Of a stretch of DNA of 64,000 nucleotides, positions 17,290 through 27,975 are shown one piece after another. A program made the translations under genes and the position numbers. This DNA comes from Branchiostoma lanceolatum. Taxonomy: Eukaryota; Chordata; Leptocardii; Amphioxiformes; Branchiostomatidae. Where the stretch lies: NCBI RefSeq assembly GCF_035083965.1, contig NC_089735.1:14444501-14508500 (forward strand). The letters are read 5' to 3'. The notes beneath the pieces were generated by a model, which worked only from the letters and a program-made list of their open reading frames with translations, did not search any database and was not told the origin of the DNA. Position 1 is the first letter of the stretch. Every line of letters begins with the position of its first letter.

Positions 17290-18456
17290 TTACAACTTTT
17301 ATCCCTTCGCGAGCCTTCCGCAATCTCACCATTCCCGAAATTTGGCAATTTGACGGTTTTCTAGATACGGCCGGGAGCGGTACTGCAGATTAGGCTCAAA
17401 TAGGGTATATACTCCCATCATATAAAATGTGAAGATATTCAAGGCATTAGACTTAAAGCCGGTGAGCACTCTACCAACAGGTCTGGAAGACGTCATGTGC
17501 ACCAAGAATGAATTCTAAGACTTTCTAAACCATGCATTGGCATAGAAAGAATCAATTTTAAAGTCCGGGGGTGGAGCTTATGTCACTCCCGTCGAAGCGC
17601 CACCAACATTCATGTACACATGAAGTCTTGTCCGTAATTAGTAATTTAAGCATTATGTGGTCTTCATTCACTTTCTTTTGAAGACTTAAACCTTTTACTG
17701 AACTTTTCGCGTACATGTATGTTAAAGATCTCGACACCAGACAATGAAATGAATAACAAGGACTTACATGCGAACTAATGTTACATGAACTGGTTTACTG
17801 AATGCACTGCACTGTATGCCTTACAACATTATGTTGCCTGAAATCACCTCTTTATAACAGAGGAAAGGACGTAGATCCTTCAAAGTAAGTTTAATCTACG
17901 ATTCCAGACTGCTACAAATTTGTACAGCCTCAATTTTTTCAGTGAACCTGTCTATGCAGCAAAACGGTTATTTTATAGGTATGCCCTTGTTATATCGTTT
18001 TGTGATCTAGTGTCCAGAAATTGATGAAGTTGAGTATCGAAAAGGCCAATGTCCTCAAGGGAAAGCAAATGATGCCCGTAGATATTCTAGAATTACTAAT
18101 TGCGGACAAGACTTGATGTATACATTTGGCGGCGCTTCGACGGATGTGACATGAGCAACAACCCTGCACCTCAAAATCGATCATTTCCATGGGAACGCGT
18201 GTTTTGAAAAGTCTTACAGGTCATCTCTAATGTCTGTGAAGACTTCAAGACCTGTTTGTCAGAGTGCAAACTGGATTTCAGCCTACTCTTTTGCAATTTG
18301 CAAGATAGGAGTGTATACCCTATTGGAGCCTAACCTTCAGTACCGTTTCCGGCCGTATCGGGAAAAGCGACAGAGGAGACCGCCAAATTGCCAAATTTCG
18401 CTGTTTTCTGGAATGGCGAAATTGAGAAAGACTCCTAAAGGGATTTGAAATATTAT
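17290..18456. repeat. Diverged large inverted repeat
   Basis: A left arm of about 450 bp (17,290-17,745) pairs with the reverse complement of 18,010-18,456. Shared blocks include AAATTTGGCAATTTG, ATACGGCCGG, AAGTCTTGTCCG, TTAGTAATT and GTCGAAGCGCC, in the same order. Similarity is only moderate, so this is an old foldback element. No open frame of note. Confidence 0.75.
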
Positions 18457-19204
18457 GGCTTAATTGAACTTGGTTTTGAAAATACGACCATTTAAACCAA
18501 GAACTGCGATATCTAAGCTATAAGTAAGACATTTCGCAAAATATACAAAGGGGCTAATATTATGTCATAATTGATGTTTTCTTCGCAACTTATCAACGGA
18601 AGCGGTCAAGCGTTCAATGCAGTAGATTGCCACTTTCTGAAGGGCTCAAAATCCAAAGTTGAAGAATATTTTGTGAAACAAGAGGACGTTGAACAAATGC
18701 AAAGATTTATGTTTGAATAAATCCAATTTTTCTTTCAGAAATGCTGTAAGGTGTGTGGATCACCTGCCGGTGCAATATAACTTTGGGCGCCTGGGGGAGC
18801 CACTTAATGGGCTGAGTTTTTCTTACACAGTCTTCTTGAACAAGACAACTTACCTCCTGCTGAAAGAACATAATTAGGCAATTTTCATTCGATCATATGT
18901 ATGACATCCGCACATTGTTCGGTATATCATACTGTGTTTAGTCATTTGTTCAACTTTCCTGACCACGTATATTTCATAATGAAGGCAAAATCATACAAAA
19001 ACACTTGTATTTGTTCAACGTATTATTCATTTATTGTTACACTAGTTAAGATGATTTATCATTATGATGAAATATGATGAATAGCCCTTTATAAAATGAC
19101 AATTTCACCTTTAGAATCCGTCAGTCAAAAAGGTTAACATTATTTGGCGAAGATATGGGGTCGTGGAACTCATTTATCTATTGGTTCAGCATGTACATGC
19201 CAGG
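18457..19204. other. Intergenic, nothing recognised
   Basis: AT-rich; no coding or RNA signature. Contains the direct match to 17,050-17,110 noted above. Confidence 0.5.
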
Positions 19205-19545
19205 GTTTCCCAACTAGCTATAGCCGGAGGCTATTACTAAGGGTGCGGTCATTGGATTGTAGGTTTTGAACCAGTCACACCGGGAAGGACCTCTACTCTT
19301 TTCTATAAGACAGTGTAGTGGGTTCTTTAACGTGCTCAAGGTGTGGCTCTCCTCCATCAGACGTCCTATCCGAGGGACGTCCCTAACCGAAGCTAGGTAT
19401 TCATTTACACCTAACTGAAGTGAGGAAAGTCGTGTAAAGTGCCTTTCCCAATGGCACAACATCAGGGCATATCGGTGGTTTTGAACCCGGGACCTCTCGG
19501 TTGTGGGTGAAACACCCGATTGTGCCACACGACGCCACATCTCAC
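19205..19545 (-). mobile_element. tRNA-derived SINE (minus strand)
   Basis: On the minus strand a tRNA-like head has an A box (TGGCACAATCGG, 19,516-19,527) and a perfect B box (GGTTCAAAACC, 19,477-19,487). A conserved body follows with GGGAAAGGCACTTTACACG. The same head and body occur on the plus strand at 32,193-32,470. The central body resembles Deu-type SINE cores, but that assignment is from memory. Confidence 0.8.
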
Positions 19546-20150
19546 ATATCCCTTGACCTCTTAGCTACTGTACAAGAACGACCACTGATGACAAAAACAA
19601 AGTACAATTCCTGGGTGGGAGACCCAGATTTATTCTCTATTGAGTTATATATATAAAATGCAAATCCCAATAGCAGGTAGGATTCCACACGTTATAGCTT
19701 TTCAAGCTACTATGCATATATTACCACAGCTCTAGCTGTAAACAGTCCAATATGGTTTGGTTACAAAATTATTATGCAGATGTCAAAACTACATTAAGTA
19801 CCTCCATTTCTTTACGTATGCAATTTTGCATAGCCCCTCTTAGCATAATGTAAATTGATAATCATGATTTCTATAAAAGCACTTCATAATTTCACTATGT
19901 TGCAACATAACGTTATATTCTATCAAACTTATAATTTTCACACACTTGGTGGGTATAAGATAAATTTCGCACTATTTGCTACTGGTGATCTGCATGCAAG
20001 TACATATACAAGGGTGGTCGGTGGGTAACACCCCACACTAGGGAAGCGATAAAACTAGTTCTCTCTCCTCTGGCCTTCCTTTACTTTAGCACCATCTCTC
20101 AGTCTGATCAACACAACACAACACACACGTGAAAGGCTACACCCTGCAGT
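19546..20150. other. Intergenic, nothing recognised
   Basis: AT-rich sequence without coding or RNA signature. Confidence 0.5.
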
Positions 20151-20560
20151 TCTCCATCTGTGCACTTCTCTAGAACACACGACCGACGTACGCACTCCGC
20201 GGCTCGAGGCGCCGCACGCCTACCTACCTACCCCGGGCTGGTGACGCGACCCGTCCAACTCGCAGACTGGTTGATTCCAGTGAGTTACGAGGCTCCGAGA
20301 GGACAGACGGCTGTGTGACGAGTTGCGGGAAGTAGTTTTGCAGAGTGCTGCGAGTTGGGAGGGTCTCCGACGACAGCTGACAGCGACTGGTACTGATCAT
20401 CAGGGGAGGACCCGAGGGTGTCGGCCGCCATAGGTGATTTCGGCCCTTTTACCCTCGGCACACGAGAATGACAGGAGGTGTGCACTTCCGATCACCTACG
20501 GCGGCCACGCCTCGGGCAGGGCCAACCCACGGCACGTGTATCCGTGAGCACAGTATCCAA
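20151..20560 (-). other. GC-rich patch with a possible first coding exon
   Basis: Markedly GC- and CpG-rich compared with its surroundings. On the minus strand an ATG at 20,431 opens a 48-codon frame starting MAADTLGSSPDDQYQSLS and stopping at 20,285. A possible 5' splice site (TC|GTAACT) lies just before the stop. I recognise no domain and see no follow-on exon to the left, so it could be an unrelated first exon, a promoter island, or chance. Confidence 0.25.
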
Positions 20561-21026
20561 TCGCTGCCCTAGTCTCGGGGTAGGTGGGCCTTGTCTCTTC
20601 ACTTCTCTTCAGTTAAGTATCAGTTACCTAAGTACTAAGACAGCCAAGTCTACAGAAAGTGATAAAACGTCAAAACCTTACACTGGCCTTTCCTTCATTG
20701 CTTACTTACAGTCTTCTTGCATCAAAATAAAACAATCCCGGCCTGAGCCATAAAATCTCTTCGCATGACTTATCACTGAAGTCTTCTCTCCTCATGCAAG
20801 TCATATATCATGTAACTTTACGTTGTTTCATGCAGACATGATCATTTGGCTCTTTTCCTCAAATTGTCCTTGCACCTGACTCTGCTAGATTTGTGAAATC
20901 ATGCCATTTCTTAATATCATATCTCTAAAGAAACTTTGCTATTTTACGGTGGTTTCCATTAGAGCTGCGACACAAAATGTTGTCTATTGTTGTTGCTATG
21001 ACAACAGTTGCCATGGAGACAGAGTC
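20561..21026. other. Region downstream of the PDZ-LIM gene
   Basis: Should include the 3' UTR of the distal terminal exon. I see no AATAAA on the minus strand here, so the transcript end cannot be placed. Confidence 0.4.
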
Positions 21027-21113
21027 TCAAGCAGCCTGCTTGGCATGAATTTTGCAATATGGTTTCTTCCCCTTGGCATAGAATGCAGCTCCTTCCAACT
21101 CCACTTGGCAAAC
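21027..21113 (-). CDS. PDZ-LIM gene: distal alternative last exon (end of LIM3, canonical)
   Basis: Acceptor TTCCCAG|GTT; phase 0. It encodes 28 residues (VCQVELEGAAFYAKGKKPYC, then KIHAKQAA) and a TGA. It completes the second zinc finger of LIM3 with the family-typical C-x2-H (CKIH). It is a tandem duplicate of the exon at 21,713-21,805: the two share VCQ-ELEG--FYAKGKKPYCK and differ at the tail. Confidence 0.88.
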   Translation of the reverse strand, partial: VCQVELEGAAFYAKGKKPYCKIHAKQAA

Positions 21114-21712
21114 CTGGGAAGAAAATAAAAAGGTCAGCAAGAGAAACTGTAAAAAAAGGACCACTTGATAGACAGCAGTTAGTAAATTAAGTGAGAAAAA
21201 GACACAACAAGGGAAGCAGAAAGAGACGATGGCCAGGAACCTAAACTATGTGCTATCGTTAGCTGACAGACATGCACAGATGTACATTGAAGTACTAATG
21301 GTGCAAACAAATTTTTCATCCCCAAAGATTCCATTGGCAAATTTTGACATGATTTTCTTCAGTATAAAGGCTGTTTCAATCAGTCCAATGTCAAACTTGT
21401 CTGGGTGCTTGGCCATGCCCCCTAGCAGGCGTTAAAGGAAATGCAGGAAATGTTGACATTTAACAGAATTCCCACCAGATATTACATTGCGTTTTTTCCG
21501 TGCTTTCTTGTATTCAAAATCAGGAGGGTAGAAAACATAACGCTACATGTATGCCTTCCCCTCCAATTCACTGGAGAAGTTACAAGTTCTCAGATTGACC
21601 AATAAATTTAATCGTTTTGTTTCCAACCATGCTAGAGAAATTTCAGTACTACTGGTGGGCACTCTGAAATGAAATGTTTCTTGCGTACAGTGGTAGGCTG
21701 CCGCCCGGGCAT

Positions 21713-21805
21713 TTAGATGGCCTTCCTTTTGCAGGCAGGCTTCTTGCAGTAAGGCTTCTTGCCCTTAGCGTAGAAGGGTTGGCCTTCCAACTCAGCTTGG
21801 CAGAC
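21713..21805 (-). CDS. PDZ-LIM gene: proximal alternative last exon (end of LIM3, altered ligand)
   Basis: Acceptor GTCTAG|GTC; phase 0. It encodes 30 residues (VCQAELEGQPFYAKGKKPYC, then KKPACKRKAI) and a TAA. The last zinc ligand is unusual: after the invariant Cys comes K-K-P-A-C, so the C-x2-[C/H/D] spacing is replaced by C-x4-C. The tail is basic and has no counterpart in the distal exon. It is the first last-exon met by the transcript, so use of the distal exon requires skipping this one or its poly(A) site. Confidence 0.88.
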   Translation of the reverse strand, partial: VCQAELEGQPFYAKGKKPYCKKPACKRKAI

Positions 21806-22521
21806 CTAGACACGCACAGATGGACGAATGGATGGAGAACAGACGGAGCAGGACAGCGAAGCATAGGGAGGTTGAGAGAGACGGAAAAATACACTTTTTA
21901 ATACATAAAACATTAACGTTAGCAGCAGTAGGTTCTCTGTTACCTGAACAATCAGCCCTGACCATGTGTCAGTCAATATAACCCTAACAAATCTCTCTCT
22001 CTCTCTATCCATTTTAACGTCTTTTATTCCCCATCATATGATGTAAATAAAACACTGCCTTTAAAGTTTGTTGAATATTCCTCGCAGTGTACACAAATCA
22101 GGGCTAACTGTCAAGTTCCGAGTCACCAGTGTTAGTACAAGAGAAGAGTATTACGTGAACTGATCACTGCAACAAATGAACGTCTATAAAATGTACAGCC
22201 AAAGTTGCAAACTCACAAGACACAAGCAATATACAGAAATAAAATCCTGAAATACAACAACAGATTTTATTGCAGAACAGAAGAGATGGCCTCCAATGTG
22301 AAAATCCATTCTTAATGACATACCAGTACCTGTATCGTATCACAGGCTCCTTTTACTTCTACTTGGGAAAAGATATAAAAGGTTTGAAAATCAGTTTTTA
22401 ATCAAACAGTCAACAGTTAACATGCTGTAGTGTCAAGACAATTTATTTTTTCAAGAAGGAAGCAAGGAACAGCACACTTGAATGTCAAGAAAGTTGTTGT
22501 TTGTTCTTGTTGACTGTTGTT

Positions 22522-22550
22522 TTGTTTGTTTGTTTGTTTGTTTGTTTGAA
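22522..22550. repeat. TTTG tetranucleotide repeat next to a 5' splice site
   Basis: About seven TTTG units on the plus strand. On the gene strand they begin about 9 nt into the intron after exon 22,559-22,674. Confidence 0.9.
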
Positions 22551-22558
22551 ATACTTAC

Positions 22559-22674
22559 AGCACAGCAGAAGCACTCCGTATGCCAGGCGACGTTCAGGGC
22601 CTCTAGCCAGCGATCGCCAGGCTCGATGGGGAAGTCACACGCGGTACACTTGGTAGACATGGTCTTTGCAAAGC
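22559..22674 (-). CDS. PDZ-LIM gene: LIM2/LIM3 boundary exon
   Basis: Acceptor CTTAG|GC, donor GCT|GTAAGT; phase 1 in, 0 out. It encodes the end of LIM2 and the first zinc finger of LIM3: FAKTMSTKCTACDFPI, then EPGDRWLEALNVAWHTECFC. The ligands C-x2-C and H-x2-C are intact. GDRWLEAL is very close to the vertebrate Enigma LIM3 GDRFLEAL. The overlapping HTEC/FCC/AVC series completes with the Cys in either last exon. Confidence 0.93.
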
Positions 22675-22943
22675 CTAAGTAGACGGATCCAAAATATCGA
22701 TGTCAATAATTATGTATACCGATTACTGTGTACCCTCATAGACACTTAAATATGAAATGTTTTGACTGAATTCTGTTACTAAAAACATGTTATTCCTCCC
22801 ACAAAGATCAAGATTTACATGTAACACTGGAAAAAGATGAAAACATTGTGTGGTCATTGGTGTTCTCAGAGGATGTCATCCATATAATCAAATCAACATG
22901 GCCTTAGGCAGGCATTCCTAGTCCAGAAGCAGGGCCCTATACT

Positions 22944-23391
22944 TAGTGATGCGTACATAAACCCCGGACCTGATCCGGACTGGACCTGACGTTTAGGTTC
23001 AAGTCCAAAAAAACCTAAACGTCTGGAAAGAAGTCTGGACTTGAAACAAAAAATCTCTCGCTTATGTATAGTTATACTCCCTTTTTGTCTTAAGCCATCA
23101 TAAATCTTCCTTTGATTGTGAAATTTGCAATGAAAAAAAATGAAAATATAGCTGTTTTTGTGTTTTATAACTGAACTTTTGTGTTTTAATACTAATGACT
23201 GTATATAATTTCGCATACATAGTTTTCAAATTGCATGTTAGATATATGCCAATTTTTGAAACAGGAAAAAAATATTTTAGCACACATATGCCATGGCTTC
23301 AGGTCCGGAGTTATAAGTCCGGACCTGAACCTAAACCCCTGGATCTGAATCCGGACCTGAACCTGAACACGGATTTAGGTACACACCACTA
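22944..23391. mobile_element. 448-bp hAT-like MITE abutting a 5' splice site
   Basis: Ends are inverted repeats (TAGTGATGCGTAC at left; TAGTGGTGTGTAC as reverse complement of the right end). The 8-bp target duplication CCTATACT (22,936-22,943 and 23,392-23,399) is perfect. The interior has inverted GGTCCGGA/TCCGGACC and AGGTTC/GAACCT motifs shared with the element at 28,483-28,896. No coding capacity. Confidence 0.85.
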
Positions 23392-23402
23392 CCTATACTC
23401 AC

Positions 23403-23523
23403 AGATATCACAGATCTGTGCTCCCTCCCACAGATGGTAGCCATTGGGGTCCAGTTGGCAGTTACACTTGGCGCACAGGAAGCAGGTCTTACAGAACTGC
23501 ATGTCATTCGCAATGATGGATTC
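23403..23523 (-). CDS. PDZ-LIM gene: LIM2 core exon
   Basis: Acceptor CCAATAG|GAA, donor ATCT|GTGAGT; phase 0 in, 1 out. 40 full codons starting ESIIANDMQFCKTCFLCAKC. The usual His of the LIM2 first finger is replaced by Cys (FCKTC), still a possible zinc ligand. The second finger ends C-x2-C (CDIC, finished in the next exon). The donor survives with a MITE only 11 nt inside the intron. Confidence 0.92.
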
Positions 23524-26262
23524 CTATTGGACGGGAAAGGAGAGGGTAAGCCAATCACAGACGTTGTTGTCTACAACAGAAGGCCTAATAAGGGCATAAA
23601 TAATACCTTCCTCCCCCTACATGTATGTGTACATTTTGACAGAGAGATATAGAGTACCATATTGGTTGAAGTATATCTTATAGTATAGATAGTATAGAAT
23701 CTGATATGGTATGTATGTATATGAGGTATCACGGTACCAAAAACAATGTAACCTGAAGCCTTATTAGCCTCATAGAGGTTTTTCTGTAGACAACGATTCT
23801 ACCCAAACTGGAAAATCTATAAAAGTTCCATCTTCAAATGGGGGCAAAAATTTCCACATCTTTTCTTCACCAGATTCTGTACTACATTTCAAAAGCTTCA
23901 AAAAGTCCCTCATAGAATTTTTCTGTAGACGACGATTCTACCCAAATTGGAAAATCTTCACAAGCTCCATCTTGAAATGGGGGCAAAAATTTCCACATTT
24001 TTTTCTTCACAAGATTTTGTATTACATTTCAAAAGCTTCAAAAAGTCCCTCATAGAGGTTTTTCAGAAGACAACGATTCTACCCAAATTGGAAAAAAAAT
24101 ACTATTAAGCTCGCTCCTGAAGCTTCGCCAAAATCTTAACACGTTCCATCATCAAACGGGGGCAAAAATTTCCACATCTTTTCTTCACAAGATTTTGTAC
24201 TACATTTCAAAAGCTTCAAAAGATTGTGAAGAAGTACTCTTGCCCCCCTGAAAGGAGAAATCTGTCAATAAATAAATAACAAAGATTACCATTTATCATA
24301 ACCCATCAAATTACTCAAGTTTCAACATTTCTTAACAATGGATTAAACATGCTGTTAAAATTCTAATCTATGACATGCAGGGTGACTGTTTCTATAGAAT
24401 CATGCAGATTGGAAGCAGTACTACTATGCGTGCATGCAGGCAACTCACAGACTGTACTGTAACGTGCACGTTGCTACCATGGAGCTTTCGGGATGTCTGT
24501 GGATGAAAGCAATGGTGTCATCATGTACACAACATTACGCATGCCAATGGAGTGGGTGCAAAACAAATAAATAAATAAAAACAAACAAAAATCTGTTTTA
24601 GGCACAGCAAGCAATTGTAATTCTTAATCTGTTGATGCATACTATCCTCATCATACCATCACACACACACATTATGTATGATATATCTAAGGCACAACAA
24701 GTACATGTATATGCAAAGTCTGACACACCAAATACACCCTGATAGAATAAAACAGTTAAAGATAGATTCACACTAAGACCACTGCATACTTGTACCATGT
24801 ATTTACTTAAAGGCAACCAAAGCAATATTAGGGCCCAAAAAATCATAATGTAAATAAAAAATTGTGAAATCTTCATGGTAGTGACATTTACTAACACTAC
24901 TTAGCACATTTGCATAATAACTTCATACTTTGAGCAATTCAAAACCGTGCAAAAACATGCCGTACGATGATCCCCTTAGTTTGCGGGCCTACAAAAACCC
25001 CGGCAGAGATTTTCAGTGAGTTCTCATATCACAACGATGTCGCTTTTTTTGCATCATGGACGTTGTATACATTGTGATAGTGTTGTTTGAACTAATCATG
25101 ACTGTATAGAAATGACTAAATAAATTGACTTTCAAAATATGATTTTTTTGCCCTAATATTGCTTGAGTTTCCTTCAATAAGCACAACAAGCAACCATATT
25201 ATGGTAGTGCAATATCTGACACACCAAATACACCAAGTGAGAGATGACAGAACAACATCCGCACAACATACACAAAACATGTAACTTATACGAATTCATA
25301 CACCAACATTTAAACAGACACATTCAAGCGCATCAAGCCTATACTCTGAAATTCACATCTGCAACAGCACAGAGCACAACATGGCCTGAATTCCGGCTGT
25401 ATCAGCTTTAAGCAGGTATCTCACTGAAGCTGCGGCACGTTGGCAACCTCGCTGCGGCCGAGCAATTTTCGCTCAACAAATTTCATTGATAAAAAACAAA
25501 TCTTCTACGCTTTGTGTGTTTTGTTGTCTTTTTAGTCGGTCTTGTACGTTTTGCATGATATTCCCATTATAAGGTGTAATGTCAAGGGTAACACAAATCC
25601 AATTTAGGATGCAAACGTGCAGCTGTCTAGTGAGATACCCGCTTTAGCTGCTCCAAAACTTATCCAAGCTGCCAGTTGGAGAACAGCTAGAGCTATACAG
25701 CTACGGTCGGATTTCAGGTCACCACACCATGCATCGAGATCATTTTCACCAACTACGCAGCAAATAGCACAATTATAGGTTATGTCACACACATTCCGAT
25801 GCTCTAGCTGTGATTGGCTACGCATGGTTTTGCACAAAAACTCAATATCAATATCAGGTTTGGAAACGAAACGATAACTCTAGCAGTTGTCTCTCCATGA
25901 TGCCTATCATCACGATCAAGGAAACAATAAGCAATGTTAGTTCCAACACAAGCACCTGGCAGGTATTGTTGAACAAATCATACATTCCAGGGATTATGTT
26001 TCCTTAAAAAACCGAACTTATCCTCATTTAGTATATGCTGAATATATACATAAAGCTCTCAGAATGTGAACACAACTATTTTTTATTACAAAACTTCATC
26101 TCTCCAAATTCAGCAGATAGGTACTTGCTAAATCAGTCATCAATTTTATGTCATGAAGCAATCCCATTTTCGGGACGGACAGGGTGACATTTTTTCCCGC
26201 TCCGACAACTGAAGCAAATTTCCGTTCTGGGACGGAGGGACGGGTCCTGGAGACAACTCTGC
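23524..26262. other. Intron with tandem and dispersed repeats
   Basis: Contains a tandem of a 140-bp unit (23,768-24,235, about 3.4 copies; each begins CCTCATAGA). Further on are a MITE copy with AACCAAAGCAATATTAGGG ends (about 24,806-25,180) and a 233-bp MITE (25,411-25,643). A partial copy of the CAGGGCTGTCTCC family lies near 26,170-26,262. No exon recognised. Confidence 0.75.
25411..25643. mobile_element. 233-bp MITE with TTA target duplication
   Basis: The inverted ends AGCAGGTATCTCACT and AGCGGGTATCTCACT are flanked by TTA on both sides (25,408-25,410 and 25,644-25,646). A 3-bp TWA duplication suits PIF/Harbinger. Related copies lie at about 38,598-38,815 and 44,950-45,170. Confidence 0.7.
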
Positions 26263-26269
26263 ACGGGAC

Positions 26270-27138
26270 ACATATAACCCCACCCACGGGACACATATAA
26301 CCCCATCCACTGGACACATATAACCCCACCCATTGGACACATATAACCCCACCCACTGGACACATATAACCCCACCCACTGGACACATATAACCCCACCC
26401 ATTGGACACATATAACCCCACCCATTGGACACATATAACCCCACCCATTGGACACATATAACCCCACCCATTGGACACATATAACCCCACCCATTGGACA
26501 CATATAACCCCACCCATTGGACACATATAACCCCACCCATTGGACACATATAACCCCACCCATTGGACACATATAACCCCACCCATTGGACACATATAAC
26601 CCCACCCATTGGACACATATAACCCCACCCATTGGACACATATAACCCCACCCATTGGACACATATAACCCCACCCATTGGACACATATAACCCCACCCA
26701 TTGGACACATATAACCCCACCCATAGGACACATATAACCCCACCCATTGGACACATATAACCCCACCCATTGGACACATATAACCCCACCCATTGGACAC
26801 ATATAACCCCACCCATTGGACACATATAACCCCACCCATTGGACACATATAACCCCACCCATTGGACACATATAACCCCACCCATTGGACACATATAACC
26901 CCACCCATTGGACACATATAACCCCACCCATTGGACACATATAACCCCACCCAAGGGACACATATAACCCCACCCATTGGACACATATAACCCCACCCAA
27001 GGGACACATATAACCCCACCCATTGGACACATATAACCCCACCCAAGGGACACATATAACCCCACCCATTGGACACATATAACCCCACCCAAGGGACACA
27101 TATAACCCCACCCATTGGACACATATAACCCCACCCAC
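26270..27138. repeat. 23-bp minisatellite, about 38 copies, starting at the splice donor
   Basis: A 23-bp unit containing ACATATAACCCCACCC is repeated about 38 times with few substitutions (variants at one or two positions near CATTGG, CACTGG, CAAGG and CACGGG). It ends exactly at the 5' splice site of exon 27,139-27,319: on the gene strand the intron starts GTGGGTGGGGTTATATG, which is itself a repeat unit. All three minus frames are open for over 1 kb because the unit has no stop in any phase. Confidence 0.97.
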
Positions 27139-27319
27139 CTCACAAATGGGCTCGCCACATTTGCCACACAGAGGGGCGAAGAACTCCTTGTAGTGCGTGG
27201 AACAGTACAGCTCGTTTTCCTCCTCCACAAACCCCCTGTCGATCAGGTTGCAGTTACAGTGGAAGCACACGAACTGATCCGGCTGCCAGCATCGGCCCAT
27301 GGCAACCACAAACGGACCC
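27139..27319 (-). CDS. PDZ-LIM gene: Enigma-type LIM1 exon
   Basis: Acceptor TTCACCAG|GGG, donor GAG|GTGGGT; phase 2 in, 0 out. It encodes GPFVVAMGRCWQPDQFVCFH, then CNCNLIDRGFVEEENELYC and YKEFFAPLCGKCGEPICE. The GPF-VAMGR-W and GFVEE--ELYC blocks are characteristic of Enigma/ZASP LIM1. The His ligand of the first finger is Gln here (CWQPDQ), whereas vertebrate proteins have WHPEE; zinc binding by that finger is doubtful. The exon also starts LIM2 (CGKC). It can follow the exon at 27,976-28,164 or, in phase, the exon at 32,499-32,631. Confidence 0.94.
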
Positions 27320-27975
27320 CTGGTGAACAATATGGCAAGGTTATTTACAAAAAGGGCTTAGACACCAAAATACAAAATTTTCTGATTATATCCAATAATT
27401 ATAGTATCATTCAATGAACATTGACTTTTGCACCAAATATACAATGTACACCATTCTGACTTATAGAATATCGAATCTCACAAGTTATACTTCTAGTTCT
27501 TTCTTCCTGCCGCGAAAGTCAGAGCATGCCCCCGGAACACCCCCCTCCCCCACATTGGTTGCACCCTGCTGCTAATTCTATAGGGATGTGCATCAATTTA
27601 CCGTTAAACTTTGTCCATCCTCCTCAATTTACTGTTAAATGTTGCCGACCCTGCTGAATTTAGCATCAACCGTTGCCAGGTACCCCCATGCAGATCTTCT
27701 TTTCAGACATACTGTACTGTTTTTTCCAGTGTCCGGACTGGACAGGCTTTTCCACCTACCCGATTATGTACTGTTTGCTTCTCAAGAGAACAATTTTTGC
27801 AAGTCGCTGTTCCAGGTTCAAATAAAACCCAGTCACCATAATTTTTGTATCTTATGAATACTTCACGTCTTTTACTTCATACTTGCCATTGAATTGACAA
27901 TCAGACATCCCACAAATAACACCTAAATGTATATGAAGTGTCCCACTGTGACTTTTATGTAAGGTATATTTTCAC
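27320..27975. other. Intron, nothing recognised
   Basis: No exon or clear repeat is visible in this 656-bp intron. Confidence 0.6.

Noticed and set aside
19214-19540. 108-codon minus-strand frame
   Set aside because: Coincides with the tRNA-derived SINE; A and B boxes explain the sequence.
26270-27138. Possible CRISPR array
   Set aside because: Units are head-to-tail with no spacers, in a eukaryotic intron. The same applies to the 70-bp and 127-bp arrays.
26096-27330. Three overlapping minus-strand open frames of about 340-390 codons with a GYMCPMGGVICVQW-type repeat
   Set aside because: They are translations of a 23-bp tandem repeat with no stop in any frame; only the right-hand part (27,139-27,319) is a real LIM exon with a splice donor.
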